In this document: piece after piece, positions 34,658 through 43,407 of the stretch
Layout of the letters: the number at the start of each line of letters is the position of its first letter
Numbering within the stretch: position 1 is the first letter of the stretch
Source: Nocardioides sp. Soil797
GTDB taxonomy: Bacteria; Actinomycetota; Actinomycetes; Propionibacteriales; Nocardioidaceae
Length of the DNA: 49,686 bases
Assembly (NCBI GenBank): GCA_001429555.1
Contig: LMSR01000007.1
Coordinates: forward strand, 1-49,686
Reading direction: 5' to 3'
Translations under genes and position numbers: made by a program
Notes under the pieces: generated by a model
What the model saw: the letters and a program-made list of their open reading frames with translations, nothing else
The model's database searches: none
Told to the model about the DNA's origin: nothing

Positions 34658-35164
34658 TCACCGACGCGCCGTGCAGACCCAGGTCCACGTCTTGATCGTG
34701 CCCCTGCCACGAACGGCGAACCTGGCCTTCTTGATCGCCTTCCGCTTGGTGAAGGCGTGGCGTGCGCCCCACTCGACGAGGCGACCGTTCTGGCCACGCC
34801 AGGCCACGGCGGCACAGCCGTTGCGGCGCCAGATGACGGCCTTGCAGCCGCTTCCGTTCTCTCGGGCGCAGGACCGCTTGGCCGCCCGCAGGGCGCTCCG
34901 CTTGCTGGTGTGGTTGTAGGCGTAGCCGGAGCCACCCGTGCGGAGGTTGATCGCGAGCGCGCCGAAGCAGTAGGGAATGCGGCAGCGGGCCTGTGCGCGT
35001 TTCGTGAGGGTCTGCGAGGGCGCCGCTGAGTCAGACGGCGACGAGACCGGGGCAACCTGTGTGGGTGCCGGAGCCGCCGCGGTTGCCGCGGGCGCGAAGC
35101 CGAGCATGGTGACGATCACGGCCATGGTGGCGACGAAACCCATGAACATGCGGGGAGTGCGCAT
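34658..35164 (-). CDS. Secreted DUF4189-like small protein
   Basis: A 168-residue protein with a signal peptide (MFMGFVATMAVIVTMLGFAPA), a Ser/Pro/Thr linker, and a C-terminal cysteine-rich DUF4189-like domain: YCFGALAINLRTGGSGYAYN, RSALRAAKRSC, CKAVIWRRNGCAAVAW. GAGGAG lies 4-9 nt before the ATG at 35164, which fixes the start over one at 35218. The very basic tail (KRKAIKKARFAVRGRG) suggests binding to an anionic surface. The role of the family is unknown. Confidence 0.8.
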   Translation of the reverse strand: MRTPRMFMGFVATMAVIVTMLGFAPAATAAAPAPTQVAPVSSPSDSAAPSQTLTKRAQARCRIPYCFGALAINLRTGGSGYAYNHTSKRSALRAAKRSCARENGSGCKAVIWRRNGCAAVAWRGQNGRLVEWGARHAFTKRKAIKKARFAVRGRGTIKTWTWVCTARR

Positions 35165-35279
35165 GATTCTCCTCAGGACGGGTGGTTGGGATGCGCGTGA
35201 GCGTGCCCACATCGACACCCGCCGAAACCGCTGAGGACGGATGCGCCGGGTCAGCAGCTGTTGCCGGAGCGCTGGACGG

Positions 35280-36515
35280 TCAGGAGACGGAGACCCCGAG
35301 CGCGATCGTCGCCTCCAGCACGAACTGCGGATCGGCCAGCCGGTCGCCGTACAGCTCGCGCAGCCGACCGACGCGGTAGCGCACGGTCTGCGGGTGCACG
35401 AACAATGCCGCGGCGATGTCGTCGCGGCGACCCTGGTGCAGGAGCCAGGCGCGCAAGGTCTCGACGAGCTTCTCCACCGTTGACGGACGCAACCCCTCCA
35501 TGGGCGCCAGCACCCGGGCCCGCAGGTCGGCCGACGTGGCCGGATCCGCGTGGAGGACCAGTGCCACCAGGTGGTCGTCGGTGTCGGCCGACGTGTCGGC
35601 AGCGGCCAGTCCGAGGTCGAGGCCGCGCAGCACCCGCAGGAACGAGCTGCGTACGTCGTCCCACGGGGTCGCCGGGCCGACCAACGCCTCGCGATCGCGC
35701 AGGGACTCGAGCATTCGGGAGCGCGCGAGCTCGTCGAGGTCGGCGGCCAGCACCACGGTCAGGTCGGGTCGGTCGTCGAGGCCGGGCGCCTCGCTTCCGG
35801 CGTACAGGCTGTCGGCGGCGAGCTGTTGGCGCACCCCGAACACGGCGGACTCCGGGAGCAGGATCGCGCTGAGCGTGGTGGGCGGCTGCCAGCCGGCACG
35901 CTCGGACAGCGTGGCCAGCGTGTCCGGGCCGGATCCGTTGAGCAGGGCCGCGGCCAACCGCTCGAGATGACGCTCGCGAACCCGGCCGGAGGTGGCCAGC
36001 TCGTCCGCGTGACCCGAGACGCTGACCGCGGAGAGCTGGTCGATGTAGTCGAAGACCAGCTCGGCGAAACGGGCCAGTTCTGCGGCGGGGAGGCCGGCGT
36101 CGACCGCGCTGCTGCTCAGGTCGTGCCAGGCGGTGCGTGCGCCGACGCGGTACGCCGCCGCGAGGGCGTCCATGCTCCGTCCGCTGCGGGCCTCGCCCCG
36201 ACCCAAGGCGTACGCCGCGTCGAAGACCGCGCGGACCCGGCCACGCGAGTCGGAGCCGGCTTCGGGGTCGGATCCGCTCGTCTCCTCCCCGTCCGGTGCG
36301 GAGGTCATGTCGAGGAATCCGCTCAGTGCCATCGCCACCGCGGTCTCGATGTTGCGACCCATCCGTCCCTGGAACGGGGTCGAATAGCTCGGCACCTCGC
36401 GAACCACCGCAGCCACCACGCGACCGGCGCAGCCGGGCAGCTCGGCACGCATCGCCTCGACCACGGCGTCGGGCAGGGCCATGCCGGCCAGGCGCGTTTC
36501 GCGAACTTCACTCAT
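35280..36515 (-). CDS. PucR-type helix-turn-helix regulator, divergent from desaturase genes
   Basis: A 411-residue regulator with a long helical/GGDEF-like N-terminal region and the PucR C-terminal helix-turn-helix (DDIAAALFVHPQTVRYRVGR, near residues 370-389). The S. coelicolor activator of fatty-acid synthesis, FasR, belongs to the same regulator type. This gene is divergent, across 75 bp, from a ferredoxin reductase and acyl desaturase pair, so control of membrane unsaturation is the likeliest role. The ATG at 36515 is chosen; a TTG three codons earlier is possible. Confidence 0.82.
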   Translation of the reverse strand: MSEVRETRLAGMALPDAVVEAMRAELPGCAGRVVAAVVREVPSYSTPFQGRMGRNIETAVAMALSGFLDMTSAPDGEETSGSDPEAGSDSRGRVRAVFDAAYALGRGEARSGRSMDALAAAYRVGARTAWHDLSSSAVDAGLPAAELARFAELVFDYIDQLSAVSVSGHADELATSGRVRERHLERLAAALLNGSGPDTLATLSERAGWQPPTTLSAILLPESAVFGVRQQLAADSLYAGSEAPGLDDRPDLTVVLAADLDELARSRMLESLRDREALVGPATPWDDVRSSFLRVLRGLDLGLAAADTSADTDDHLVALVLHADPATSADLRARVLAPMEGLRPSTVEKLVETLRAWLLHQGRRDDIAAALFVHPQTVRYRVGRLRELYGDRLADPQFVLEATIALGVSVS

Positions 36516-36590
36516 GGTGAACAAAAGACTACGCCAGATTCACGCACCTGGGGTCATGAGTTGTCGCGGCCGACCCGTCACTCTTGTCAT

Positions 36591-37754
36591 ATGGCCCTCT
36601 TGGAAGCTCCCGGCAGCCCACGACGTCTGCGCGACCGCCTGGTTCGCGCCGTCGAGGCTGCCACCACGCCGCTGCTGCCGGCCGACTACCTGGACCTGTT
36701 CGCCCCCTTGCGCAGTGGGGCGGACCTCCGGGGCCGCATCGTGTCCGTGCACCCGGAGACGGCGGACGCCGCAACCATCGTGATCCGCCCGGGCGCCGAC
36801 TGGGCCGGGCACGTGCCGGGGCAGTACATCCGGATCGGCATCGACGTCGACGGGGTCCGCCAGTGGCGCGCCTATTCGTTGACCCACGGCCCGCGCGCCG
36901 ACGGCCACATCTCGATCACCGTCAAGGCGGTGCCGCAGGGCAAGGTCAGCAACCATCTGGTGCACGAGGCCGTGCCGGGCACCCTGGTCCACCTCGAGCA
37001 GGCCGCCGGCGAGTTCGTGCTGCCCGATGACCTGGCGGCGCGCAAGTTCCTCTTCGTCACGGCCGGCTCCGGCGTGACGCCGGTGATCGGGATGCTGCGG
37101 AACCTGTTCCCCGTGACCGACGAGGGCGTGCTCGTCTCCGACGGTCTCGACGGGCACTCGCTGGCCGCCCGGCCGACGGAGAATCCGCTGGACATCACGG
37201 TCGTCCACGTCGCCCCGACGCGGCCGGACTCGATCTTCATCGACAACCTGCACGAGCTGCACGAGGCCGGCGCGATCACCCTCGTCGACCGCTACGACGA
37301 CGTGCACGGTGTGCTCGGCGTCGACCAACTCGAGGAGCTGGTGCCTGACCTCGCCGAGCGTACGACGTACGCCTGCGGTCCGGCGGGCCTGCTCGACGCC
37401 CTCGGTCAGCACCACGAAGAGCGTGGCCTGGAGCTGTTCACCGAGCAGTTCCGCCCGGTCGTGATCAGCGCCGGCGAGGGTGGCACGGTCACCCTCGAGA
37501 AGTCCGGCGTGAGCGTCGAGCTCGACGGCACGACCACCATCCTCGACGCGGCCGAGGAGGCCGGCGTCCTGATGCCCAGCGGCTGCCGCATGGGCATCTG
37601 CATGGGCTGCGTGCTGCCGATGCGCGAAGGCGCCGTGCGCGACCTGCGCAACGGTGAGATCACGACGGCCACTCCCGGTGAGACCAACACCGGCGGCGTC
37701 TCCATCCAGACCTGCATCAGCACGCCCGCAGGCCCCTGCCACATAGACCACTGA
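36591..37754 (+). CDS. Ferredoxin reductase with fused 2Fe-2S domain (Rv3230c-like)
   Basis: Electron-transfer partner for the acyl desaturase encoded next. The 387-residue protein has an FAD-binding barrel (GQYIRIGIDVDGVRQWRAYSLT), an NAD(P)-binding domain (FLFVTAGSGVTPVIGML, TYACGPAGLLDAL) and a C-terminal plant-type ferredoxin domain with Cys332, Cys337, Cys340 and Cys375. This matches Rv3230c, which passes electrons to stearoyl-CoA desaturase DesA3 in M. tuberculosis. The ATG has no clear ribosome-binding site, so it may be leaderless. A palindromic element separates it from the desaturase gene. Confidence 0.9.
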   Translation: MALLEAPGSPRRLRDRLVRAVEAATTPLLPADYLDLFAPLRSGADLRGRIVSVHPETADAATIVIRPGADWAGHVPGQYIRIGIDVDGVRQWRAYSLTHGPRADGHISITVKAVPQGKVSNHLVHEAVPGTLVHLEQAAGEFVLPDDLAARKFLFVTAGSGVTPVIGMLRNLFPVTDEGVLVSDGLDGHSLAARPTENPLDITVVHVAPTRPDSIFIDNLHELHEAGAITLVDRYDDVHGVLGVDQLEELVPDLAERTTYACGPAGLLDALGQHHEERGLELFTEQFRPVVISAGEGGTVTLEKSGVSVELDGTTTILDAAEEAGVLMPSGCRMGICMGCVLPMREGAVRDLRNGEITTATPGETNTGGVSIQTCISTPAGPCHIDH

Positions 37755-37761
37755 TCGCCCC

Positions 37762-37800
37762 CTGGTTTCGAGACGGTCGCACAGCGACCTCCTCAACCAG
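37762..37800. repeat. GGTTTCGAGAC-type palindromic repeat between reductase and desaturase
   Basis: CTGGTT/AACCAG and GGTCGC/GCGACC form two stem blocks around an ACA loop with an internal bulge. The sequence belongs, from memory, to a short palindrome type often seen between genes of Nocardioides and related actinobacteria. It lies inside what should be a two-gene transcript. Confidence 0.6.
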
Positions 37801-37824
37801 CCGGACACCACCGAAAGGCATCTG

Positions 37825-39066
37825 ATGACCACGATCACCCGCAAGGACGTCAATCCCACCGCGCACCTGACCCCGGAGGACATCGAGCAGATCGGCGTCG
37901 AGCTCGACGCGATCCGCCAGGACGTCATCGACTCCCGCGGCGCCAGCGATGCGGCGTACATCCGCAAGGTGGTCGACGTGCAGCGCAAGCTCGAGCTCGG
38001 CTCGCGCGCGGTGCTGCTGGCCAGCATCTTCCCGCCCGCCTGGATCGTCGGCACCGTCGGCCTGAGCGTCGCCAAGATCCTCGAGAACATGGAGATCGGG
38101 CACAACGTCATGCACGGCCAGTGGGACTGGATGCGTGACCCGAAGATCCACTCGACCACGTGGGAGTGGGACAACGCCTCGACGGCCGAGGGCTGGAAGC
38201 ACTCGCACAACCAAGTGCACCACACCTACACGAACATCGTCGGCAAGGACAACGACCTCGGCTACGGCATCATGCGCGTCGACGAGGACCAGCGCTGGTC
38301 GCCGTTCCTGCTCGGCCAACCGCTGTGGAACTTCGTCAACGCCTGCTTCTTCGAGTACGGCATCGCGGCCTATGACCTCGAGCTCGGCAAGAACCTGCGG
38401 ATTCCACGTGAAAAACGGAGTGAAGCGTTCCGCAGGAGCGCGAAGAACACGCTGCGCAAGATCCGCAAGCAGGCCACCAAGGACTACGTCGTCCACCCGG
38501 CCCTGTCGATTCCGACCGGCTCGTTCCTGCCGACGCTGGCCGCGAACTTCACCGCCAACCTGGCCCGCAACCTGTGGACCCACTCGGTGATCATGTGCGG
38601 CCACTTCCCCGAGGGCGTCGAGACGTTCGAGAAGAAGTCGATCCCCGCCAACGAGACCCGCGGCGAGTGGTACGTCCGCCAGATGCTCGGCTCGGCCAAC
38701 ATCTCCGGCTCCAAGGCGATGCACCTGATGACGGGCCAGCTGAGCTTCCAGATCGAGCACCACCTCTTCCCCGACCTGCCCTCCAACAGGTACGCCGAGG
38801 TGGCGCCGAAGGTGCAGGCGCTCTTCGAGAAGTACGACCTCAACTACCACTCGGCGTCCCTGCCGCGCCAGGTTGGCTCGGCCTGGCACAAGATCGTGCG
38901 GCTCTCGCTGCCGAACGGCTGGTTGGCCGAGACCAACGTGAAGAACGCGCCCAAGCAGGTCGCCCTGCTCTACAAGCTCTCGACCGGCGGCCCCAAGGTC
39001 CGTCGGGCGTACGACGCGATGCAGCGTCGCGCCGAGAATCAGAAGCGCGAGACCGTCGCCGCTTGA
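37825..39066 (+). CDS. Acyl-CoA / fatty acid desaturase (DesA3-like)
   Basis: Membrane di-iron enzyme that introduces a double bond, probably at position 9 of stearoyl- or palmitoyl-CoA. The 413-residue protein has all three histidine boxes: GHNVMHG (His93, His97), HSHNQVHH (His126-His133) and QIEHHLFP (His312-His313). Hydrophobic segments are present around residues 60-90 and 240-260. The reductase gene upstream supplies electrons. An extra His-rich stretch LNYHSASLP near 343 follows the fold. A hairpin terminator follows. Confidence 0.93.
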   Translation: MTTITRKDVNPTAHLTPEDIEQIGVELDAIRQDVIDSRGASDAAYIRKVVDVQRKLELGSRAVLLASIFPPAWIVGTVGLSVAKILENMEIGHNVMHGQWDWMRDPKIHSTTWEWDNASTAEGWKHSHNQVHHTYTNIVGKDNDLGYGIMRVDEDQRWSPFLLGQPLWNFVNACFFEYGIAAYDLELGKNLRIPREKRSEAFRRSAKNTLRKIRKQATKDYVVHPALSIPTGSFLPTLAANFTANLARNLWTHSVIMCGHFPEGVETFEKKSIPANETRGEWYVRQMLGSANISGSKAMHLMTGQLSFQIEHHLFPDLPSNRYAEVAPKVQALFEKYDLNYHSASLPRQVGSAWHKIVRLSLPNGWLAETNVKNAPKQVALLYKLSTGGPKVRRAYDAMQRRAENQKRETVAA

Positions 39067-39077
39067 TCGTGACCGTT

Positions 39078-39116
39078 GTGCGGATTCTCCGGCCCCCGAG
39101 ACCGGAGAATCCACAC
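39078..39116 (+). terminator. Hairpin terminator after the desaturase gene
   Basis: GGATTCTCCGG (39082-39092) and CCGGAGAATCC (39102-39112) form a perfect 11-bp stem with a 9-nt loop; GTG/CAC extend it past one mismatch. It is 11 bp after the desaturase stop. Confidence 0.75.
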
Positions 39117-39188
39117 CCAACACGTGACCGCGCCTAGTTCAGCGCCTCCGCCCGTCCGCTGGTCGCCAATCCATCTGCGTTAGCCTTG

Positions 39189-39211
39189 TTGTTGCAAATA
39201 GATTGCAACAA
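39189..39211 (+). promoter_or_regulatory. Nur-box-like operator (TTGCAA-N5-TTGCAA)
   Basis: TTGTTGCAA and TTGCAACAA are perfect 9-bp inverted arms around ATAGA. The inner hexamers form the 6-5-6 pattern reported for the nickel-responsive Fur-family regulator Nur of S. coelicolor. It lies 14 bp before the ATG of the permease gene at the head of the ABC operon, where metal-loaded repressor would block transcription. Other Fur-family proteins are possible binders. Confidence 0.65.
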
Positions 39212-39225
39212 GTGATCGGGGCGGG

Positions 39226-40329
39226 ATGGCAGTCGAGGAAGCGGTTCGGGCGCCGCAGTCGATCGCCGACCCCGCGACCCTGGCTCGTCGTACGACGTGG
39301 CGTGCGCGGGCCTGGCTGCTCGGGCTGAGCCTCGCCATGCTGCTGTCCCTGGTGGCCGGCGTCAGCCTCGGCGCCGTGGCGATCCCGCTGGTCGACGTGG
39401 CCCGGGTGATCGGGCACCACCTCTTCCTCGTGCCGGAGCAGCGGACCTGGTCAGCCCCTCGCGACTCGATCATCTGGGACGTGCGAGTGACCCGGGCTCT
39501 GCTCGCGATGTTCGTCGGGGCCGGGCTCGCGGTCTGCGGCGTGGCCCTGCAGGGAATGGTGCGCAACATGCTCGCCGACCCCTTCCTGCTCGGCGTGAAC
39601 TCGGGCGCCTCCACGGGTGCGGCGGCCGCGATCCTCTTCGGCATCAGCCTCGGCATCGGCGAGCACGCGCTGCCGGCCAGCGCGTTCGCCGGCGCCCTCG
39701 CCGCCTCCCTGCTGGTCTATGCGATCGCGCGCAGCGGCGGCCGGGTCACCTCGGTGCGACTGCTGCTCGCGGGAGTGACGGTCGGCTACGCACTCCAGGC
39801 CACCACCAGCTTCCTGATCTTCGCCAGTGACTCCGCCGAAGGGGCGCGCTCGGTGATGTTCTGGCTGCTCGGCTCGCTGGCCCTGGCCGAATGGGGCGCC
39901 CCGCTGGCCGTGGTCGCGATTGTGGTGCTGGCCACGGTCGCCCTGCTCACTCTCGGGGGGCGCCAGCTCGACGCCCTGGCCATCGGTGACGAGACCGCGC
40001 TGACTCTGGGTATCGCTCCGGAGAAGCTGCGCACCGCGCTGCTGGTGCTGGTTGCCCTGTGCATCGGCGTGCTGGTCGCGGCCTCCGGCAGCATCGGATT
40101 CGTTGGCCTGGTCGTGCCCCACCTGGCCCGCCGTGCCGTCGGCAGCGCCCACGTCCGCGTCATCCCCGTCGCCGCGCTGATGGGCGGCATCCTCCTGGTC
40201 TGGGCCGATGTCGCTGCCCGCACGCTGCTGGCTCCCCAGGAGATCCCGATCGGCATCATCACCTCGCTGATCGGTGCACCGTTCCTGCTCGTCCTCGTTC
40301 GTCGCCTGCACGTCAGCAGCGCGGCCTGA
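39226..40329 (+). CDS. FecCD-family ABC transporter permease (metal-chelate importer)
   Basis: Inner membrane channel of a chelated-metal or cobalamin type importer. The 367-residue protein has about ten hydrophobic segments, with the family landmarks RVTRALLAMFVGAGLAVCGVALQGMVRNMLADP and GSIGFVGLVVPHLARRAVG, where the ATPase docks. It probably forms a homodimer, since only one permease gene is present. First gene of a four-gene operon behind a perfect Nur-like palindrome, so nickel is the favoured cargo; siderophore iron, haem and B12 remain possible. Confidence 0.9.
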   Translation: MAVEEAVRAPQSIADPATLARRTTWRARAWLLGLSLAMLLSLVAGVSLGAVAIPLVDVARVIGHHLFLVPEQRTWSAPRDSIIWDVRVTRALLAMFVGAGLAVCGVALQGMVRNMLADPFLLGVNSGASTGAAAAILFGISLGIGEHALPASAFAGALAASLLVYAIARSGGRVTSVRLLLAGVTVGYALQATTSFLIFASDSAEGARSVMFWLLGSLALAEWGAPLAVVAIVVLATVALLTLGGRQLDALAIGDETALTLGIAPEKLRTALLVLVALCIGVLVAASGSIGFVGLVVPHLARRAVGSAHVRVIPVAALMGGILLVWADVAARTLLAPQEIPIGIITSLIGAPFLLVLVRRLHVSSAA

Positions 40330-40345
40330 GACCCGGAGACTCACC

Positions 40346-41344
40346 TTGCGCATCCGTCGTACCCCACTCGCCGTCGCCCTGGCCGCCGTTGTGCTGACCG
40401 GTTGTGGCCTGGTCGGCGGCACCGACGAGACCGCCACCGTCGAGGGCGAGAACTACCCGGTCACCGTCGACAACTGCGGCGCCGCCGTCACCTTCAACCG
40501 GGAGCCGGAACGGGTGGTGATGTTGAAGAGCTCGGCCGTGCCGTTCCTGGCGGAGCTCGGCGTGCTCGATCGGGTGAAGTCGCGAGGCGGCGAGTATCCG
40601 CGTGACTACTACGACGACCAGACCTGGGCCCAGCTCGAGGAGATCCCGGCGCTGACCAGCAGGACCGATGCTTCCGGCCACCTCCTGATCTCCAAGGAGG
40701 TCGTCATCAACCAGGAGCCTGACCTCGTGCTCGGCGAGGTCGACAACCTCAACCGCGACACCCTCTCCTCGTCGGAGATCCCCCTGATCGAGGAGCCCGC
40801 GATGTGCGCCGAGGGCCTCGACGATCCGGGGTACGACGACGTGGTCGACCAGCTGCGCACCTACGCCACGGTGTTCGACAGGCGCGATGAGGGCGAGATC
40901 GCGGTCAGGGAGCTGAAGAAGGATCTGGCCGAGCTCACCGCGAGGGCCGACGGCGAGACCCGCACTGCGGCCGTGCTCTATCCGACGGTCGGTGGCGGCG
41001 TCACCTACGCCTACGGCACCAGGAGCATGGCCGAACCGCAGCTCGAGGCCGCCGGCTTCAGCAACGTCTTCGCCGACACCGACAAGCGGGTCTTCGAGGT
41101 CACCACCGAGGAGCTGCTTGCCCGCGACCCTGACGTGATCATCGCGCTGCACACCACGGCAGACGACGACGGCGTCACCGAGGCGATCGCGGACCTGCCC
41201 GGGGCCGACAGTCTCACCGCGGTGCGCAACGGCGACGTGATGCCGCTGCTGTTCAACTACGTCGAGCCTCCGTCGCCGCTCAACCTGCGCGGCCTCGAGC
41301 TGATCCTCGACAAGTTCGGCAACAAGGGAGCCGGCGAGAAATGA
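40346..41344 (+). CDS. ABC transporter substrate-binding lipoprotein (FepB/BtuF type)
   Basis: Cluster A-II solute-binding protein of 332 residues anchored outside the membrane. The lipobox LTGC places the lipidated Cys at residue 20. The start is a TTG with GGAG seven nt upstream; this choice puts the basic MRIRR directly before the hydrophobic signal. The two lobes are joined by a long helix near RRDEGEIAVRELKKDLAELT. Few obvious metal ligands are visible, so it probably binds a metal-chelator complex. It starts 16 bp after the permease stop. Confidence 0.88.
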   Translation: MRIRRTPLAVALAAVVLTGCGLVGGTDETATVEGENYPVTVDNCGAAVTFNREPERVVMLKSSAVPFLAELGVLDRVKSRGGEYPRDYYDDQTWAQLEEIPALTSRTDASGHLLISKEVVINQEPDLVLGEVDNLNRDTLSSSEIPLIEEPAMCAEGLDDPGYDDVVDQLRTYATVFDRRDEGEIAVRELKKDLAELTARADGETRTAAVLYPTVGGGVTYAYGTRSMAEPQLEAAGFSNVFADTDKRVFEVTTEELLARDPDVIIALHTTADDDGVTEAIADLPGADSLTAVRNGDVMPLLFNYVEPPSPLNLRGLELILDKFGNKGAGEK

Positions 41345-41366
41345 GCCGGCGAACAGCAGGCCCGCG

Positions 41367-42139
<773 letters not shown>

Positions 42140-42143
<4 letters not shown>

Positions 42144-42880
42144 CAGCCACGTCAGAAACCGAACCAGCCACCCGCATCCAGGCCGACCTCAACGACTACT
42201 GGAATGGTCGCGCCGAAGAGTACGACGCCCACCAACGCCGCCCGGAACGGTTGACGCGCGACGTGCAGGAGTGGTCGCAGGTCTGGCGCGAGGCCCTGGG
42301 CGGAGAGTCGAGCGACGTGCTCGACCTCGGCACCGGCAGCGGCTTCGTCGCCTTCGTGCTGGCCCGGCTCGGCCACCGGGTCACCGCCACCGACCTCTCC
42401 GAGGGCATGATCGAGGTGGCCCGCAACCGTGCCGACCACGCCGGCGCTCCGGAAATCTGCGCTCCGGAACTCTGCATCGGCGACGCCGTCGACCCCGACT
42501 TCGCGCCCGGCAGCTTCGACGCGATCACCAACCGCTTTCTGATGTGGACCTTGCGCGAACCCCAACGCGCGCTGGCCAACTGGCGGCGGCTGCTGAGGCC
42601 CGGAGGGGTGCTGGCGGTGGTCGACGGGCTGTGGTTCCCCAACGGGTTGGCAGCCAATCCGACGCCGGGCTTCGCCACGACGTACGACGAGCAGGCGCGT
42701 GCGGCGCTGCCCCTGGCGGAGGCACGCTCCATCGAGGTGCTGGCCGAACTGGTGCGGGCGGCCGGCTTCCGTGACGTGACGGTCACGCCCTTGACCACGA
42801 TTCTCGATCTCGACCGGGAGTTCGGCGTGGCGCCCGGTCATGAGCTGACCCTCCAACATCTGGTGCGTGGCATCGCCTGA
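42140..42880 (+). CDS. Class I SAM-dependent methyltransferase in metal-transport operon
   Basis: A 246-residue methyltransferase. Motif I is VLDLGTGSGFVAFVLARLG near residues 60-78, followed by VTATDLSEGMIEVAR and LLRPGGVLAVVDG. The N-terminal NDYWNGRAEEYDAHQ is typical of small-molecule methyltransferases. The start overlaps the ATPase stop, so it is made with the importer. It may modify the imported metal chelate or its chelator, or help release the metal. No chelator synthesis gene is adjacent, so the acceptor is unknown. Confidence 0.87.
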
Positions 42881-42949
42881 GCATGACTTGAACCCCGTCC
42901 CCGCCTCCTTGTTAGGTTCGAAGAACGACACACCACAGGAGGAGACTTC

Positions 42950-43222
42950 ATGAAGAAGCGCATCCAGAAGAGTGCCGTGGCCGCCGCAAGCGTGGTGGCG
43001 TTCTCGGCCGCAGCGGTGATGAGCGCCGGCCCCGCCCAGGCCGGCGGTGACGGCACCACCTATGTCAAGGGCAACACCGAGTCGGCTTGCAACGCCGCGC
43101 TCTCTGCCGGGATCGGTGCGGCCGTCGGCACCGGCAAGGCCGTCACCGGCATCCAGCACTGCTATCGAGTCGACGAGAAATGGGTGGGCAGTCGCTGGCT
43201 CGGCAGTTACGTCGTCCACTGA
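42950..43222 (+). CDS. Small secreted two-cysteine protein
   Basis: A 90-residue protein with a strong AGGAGGAGA ribosome-binding site and a clear signal peptide (KKRIQKSAVAAASVVAFSAA, cleavage near AQA at residue 31). The mature part of about 59 residues has two cysteines, in TESACNAALSAG and QHCYRVDE, probably one disulfide. The first half of the mature part is Gly/Ala-rich. It is not clearly like the DUF4189 protein at 34658, though both are small, secreted and basic. Function unknown; a wall-associated or antimicrobial role is only speculation. Confidence 0.7.
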   Translation: MKKRIQKSAVAAASVVAFSAAAVMSAGPAQAGGDGTTYVKGNTESACNAALSAGIGAAVGTGKAVTGIQHCYRVDEKWVGSRWLGSYVVH

Positions 43223-43380
43223 GACCCTGTCCACCGGCTCTGTCCACCGGCCTCTGCCCGCCGGGCTGAGTCGTCCACCACTGGCACGAAGTTGGGTCGC
43301 ACTGCGCATCTGAGATCGAGAACCCGCGGCCTGCCGCAGACGTGGACAGGGCGTGGTGACGACCGGGAGCCTTCCGCAAT

Positions 43381-43393
43381 TGAACAGTATTCA
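43381..43393. promoter_or_regulatory. Short inverted repeat upstream of the monooxygenase
   Basis: TGAA-CAGTA-TTCA lies 14 bp before the start codon at 43408. Position fits a repressor site, but the arms are only four bases, so this is weak. Confidence 0.25.
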
Positions 43394-43407
43394 GTAGTCT
43401 CGTGGGC

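Noticed and set aside
35550..36590. Long plus-strand frame opposite the PucR-type regulator and in frame with the ferredoxin reductase
   Set aside because: The sequence upstream of 36591 reads as low-complexity shadow; the reductase starts naturally at its own ATG.
43227..43250. Two-copy 13-bp repeat CTGTCCACCGGCT/C after the small secreted protein gene
   Set aside because: Only two copies in a short GC-rich gap; likely simple slippage without further signal.
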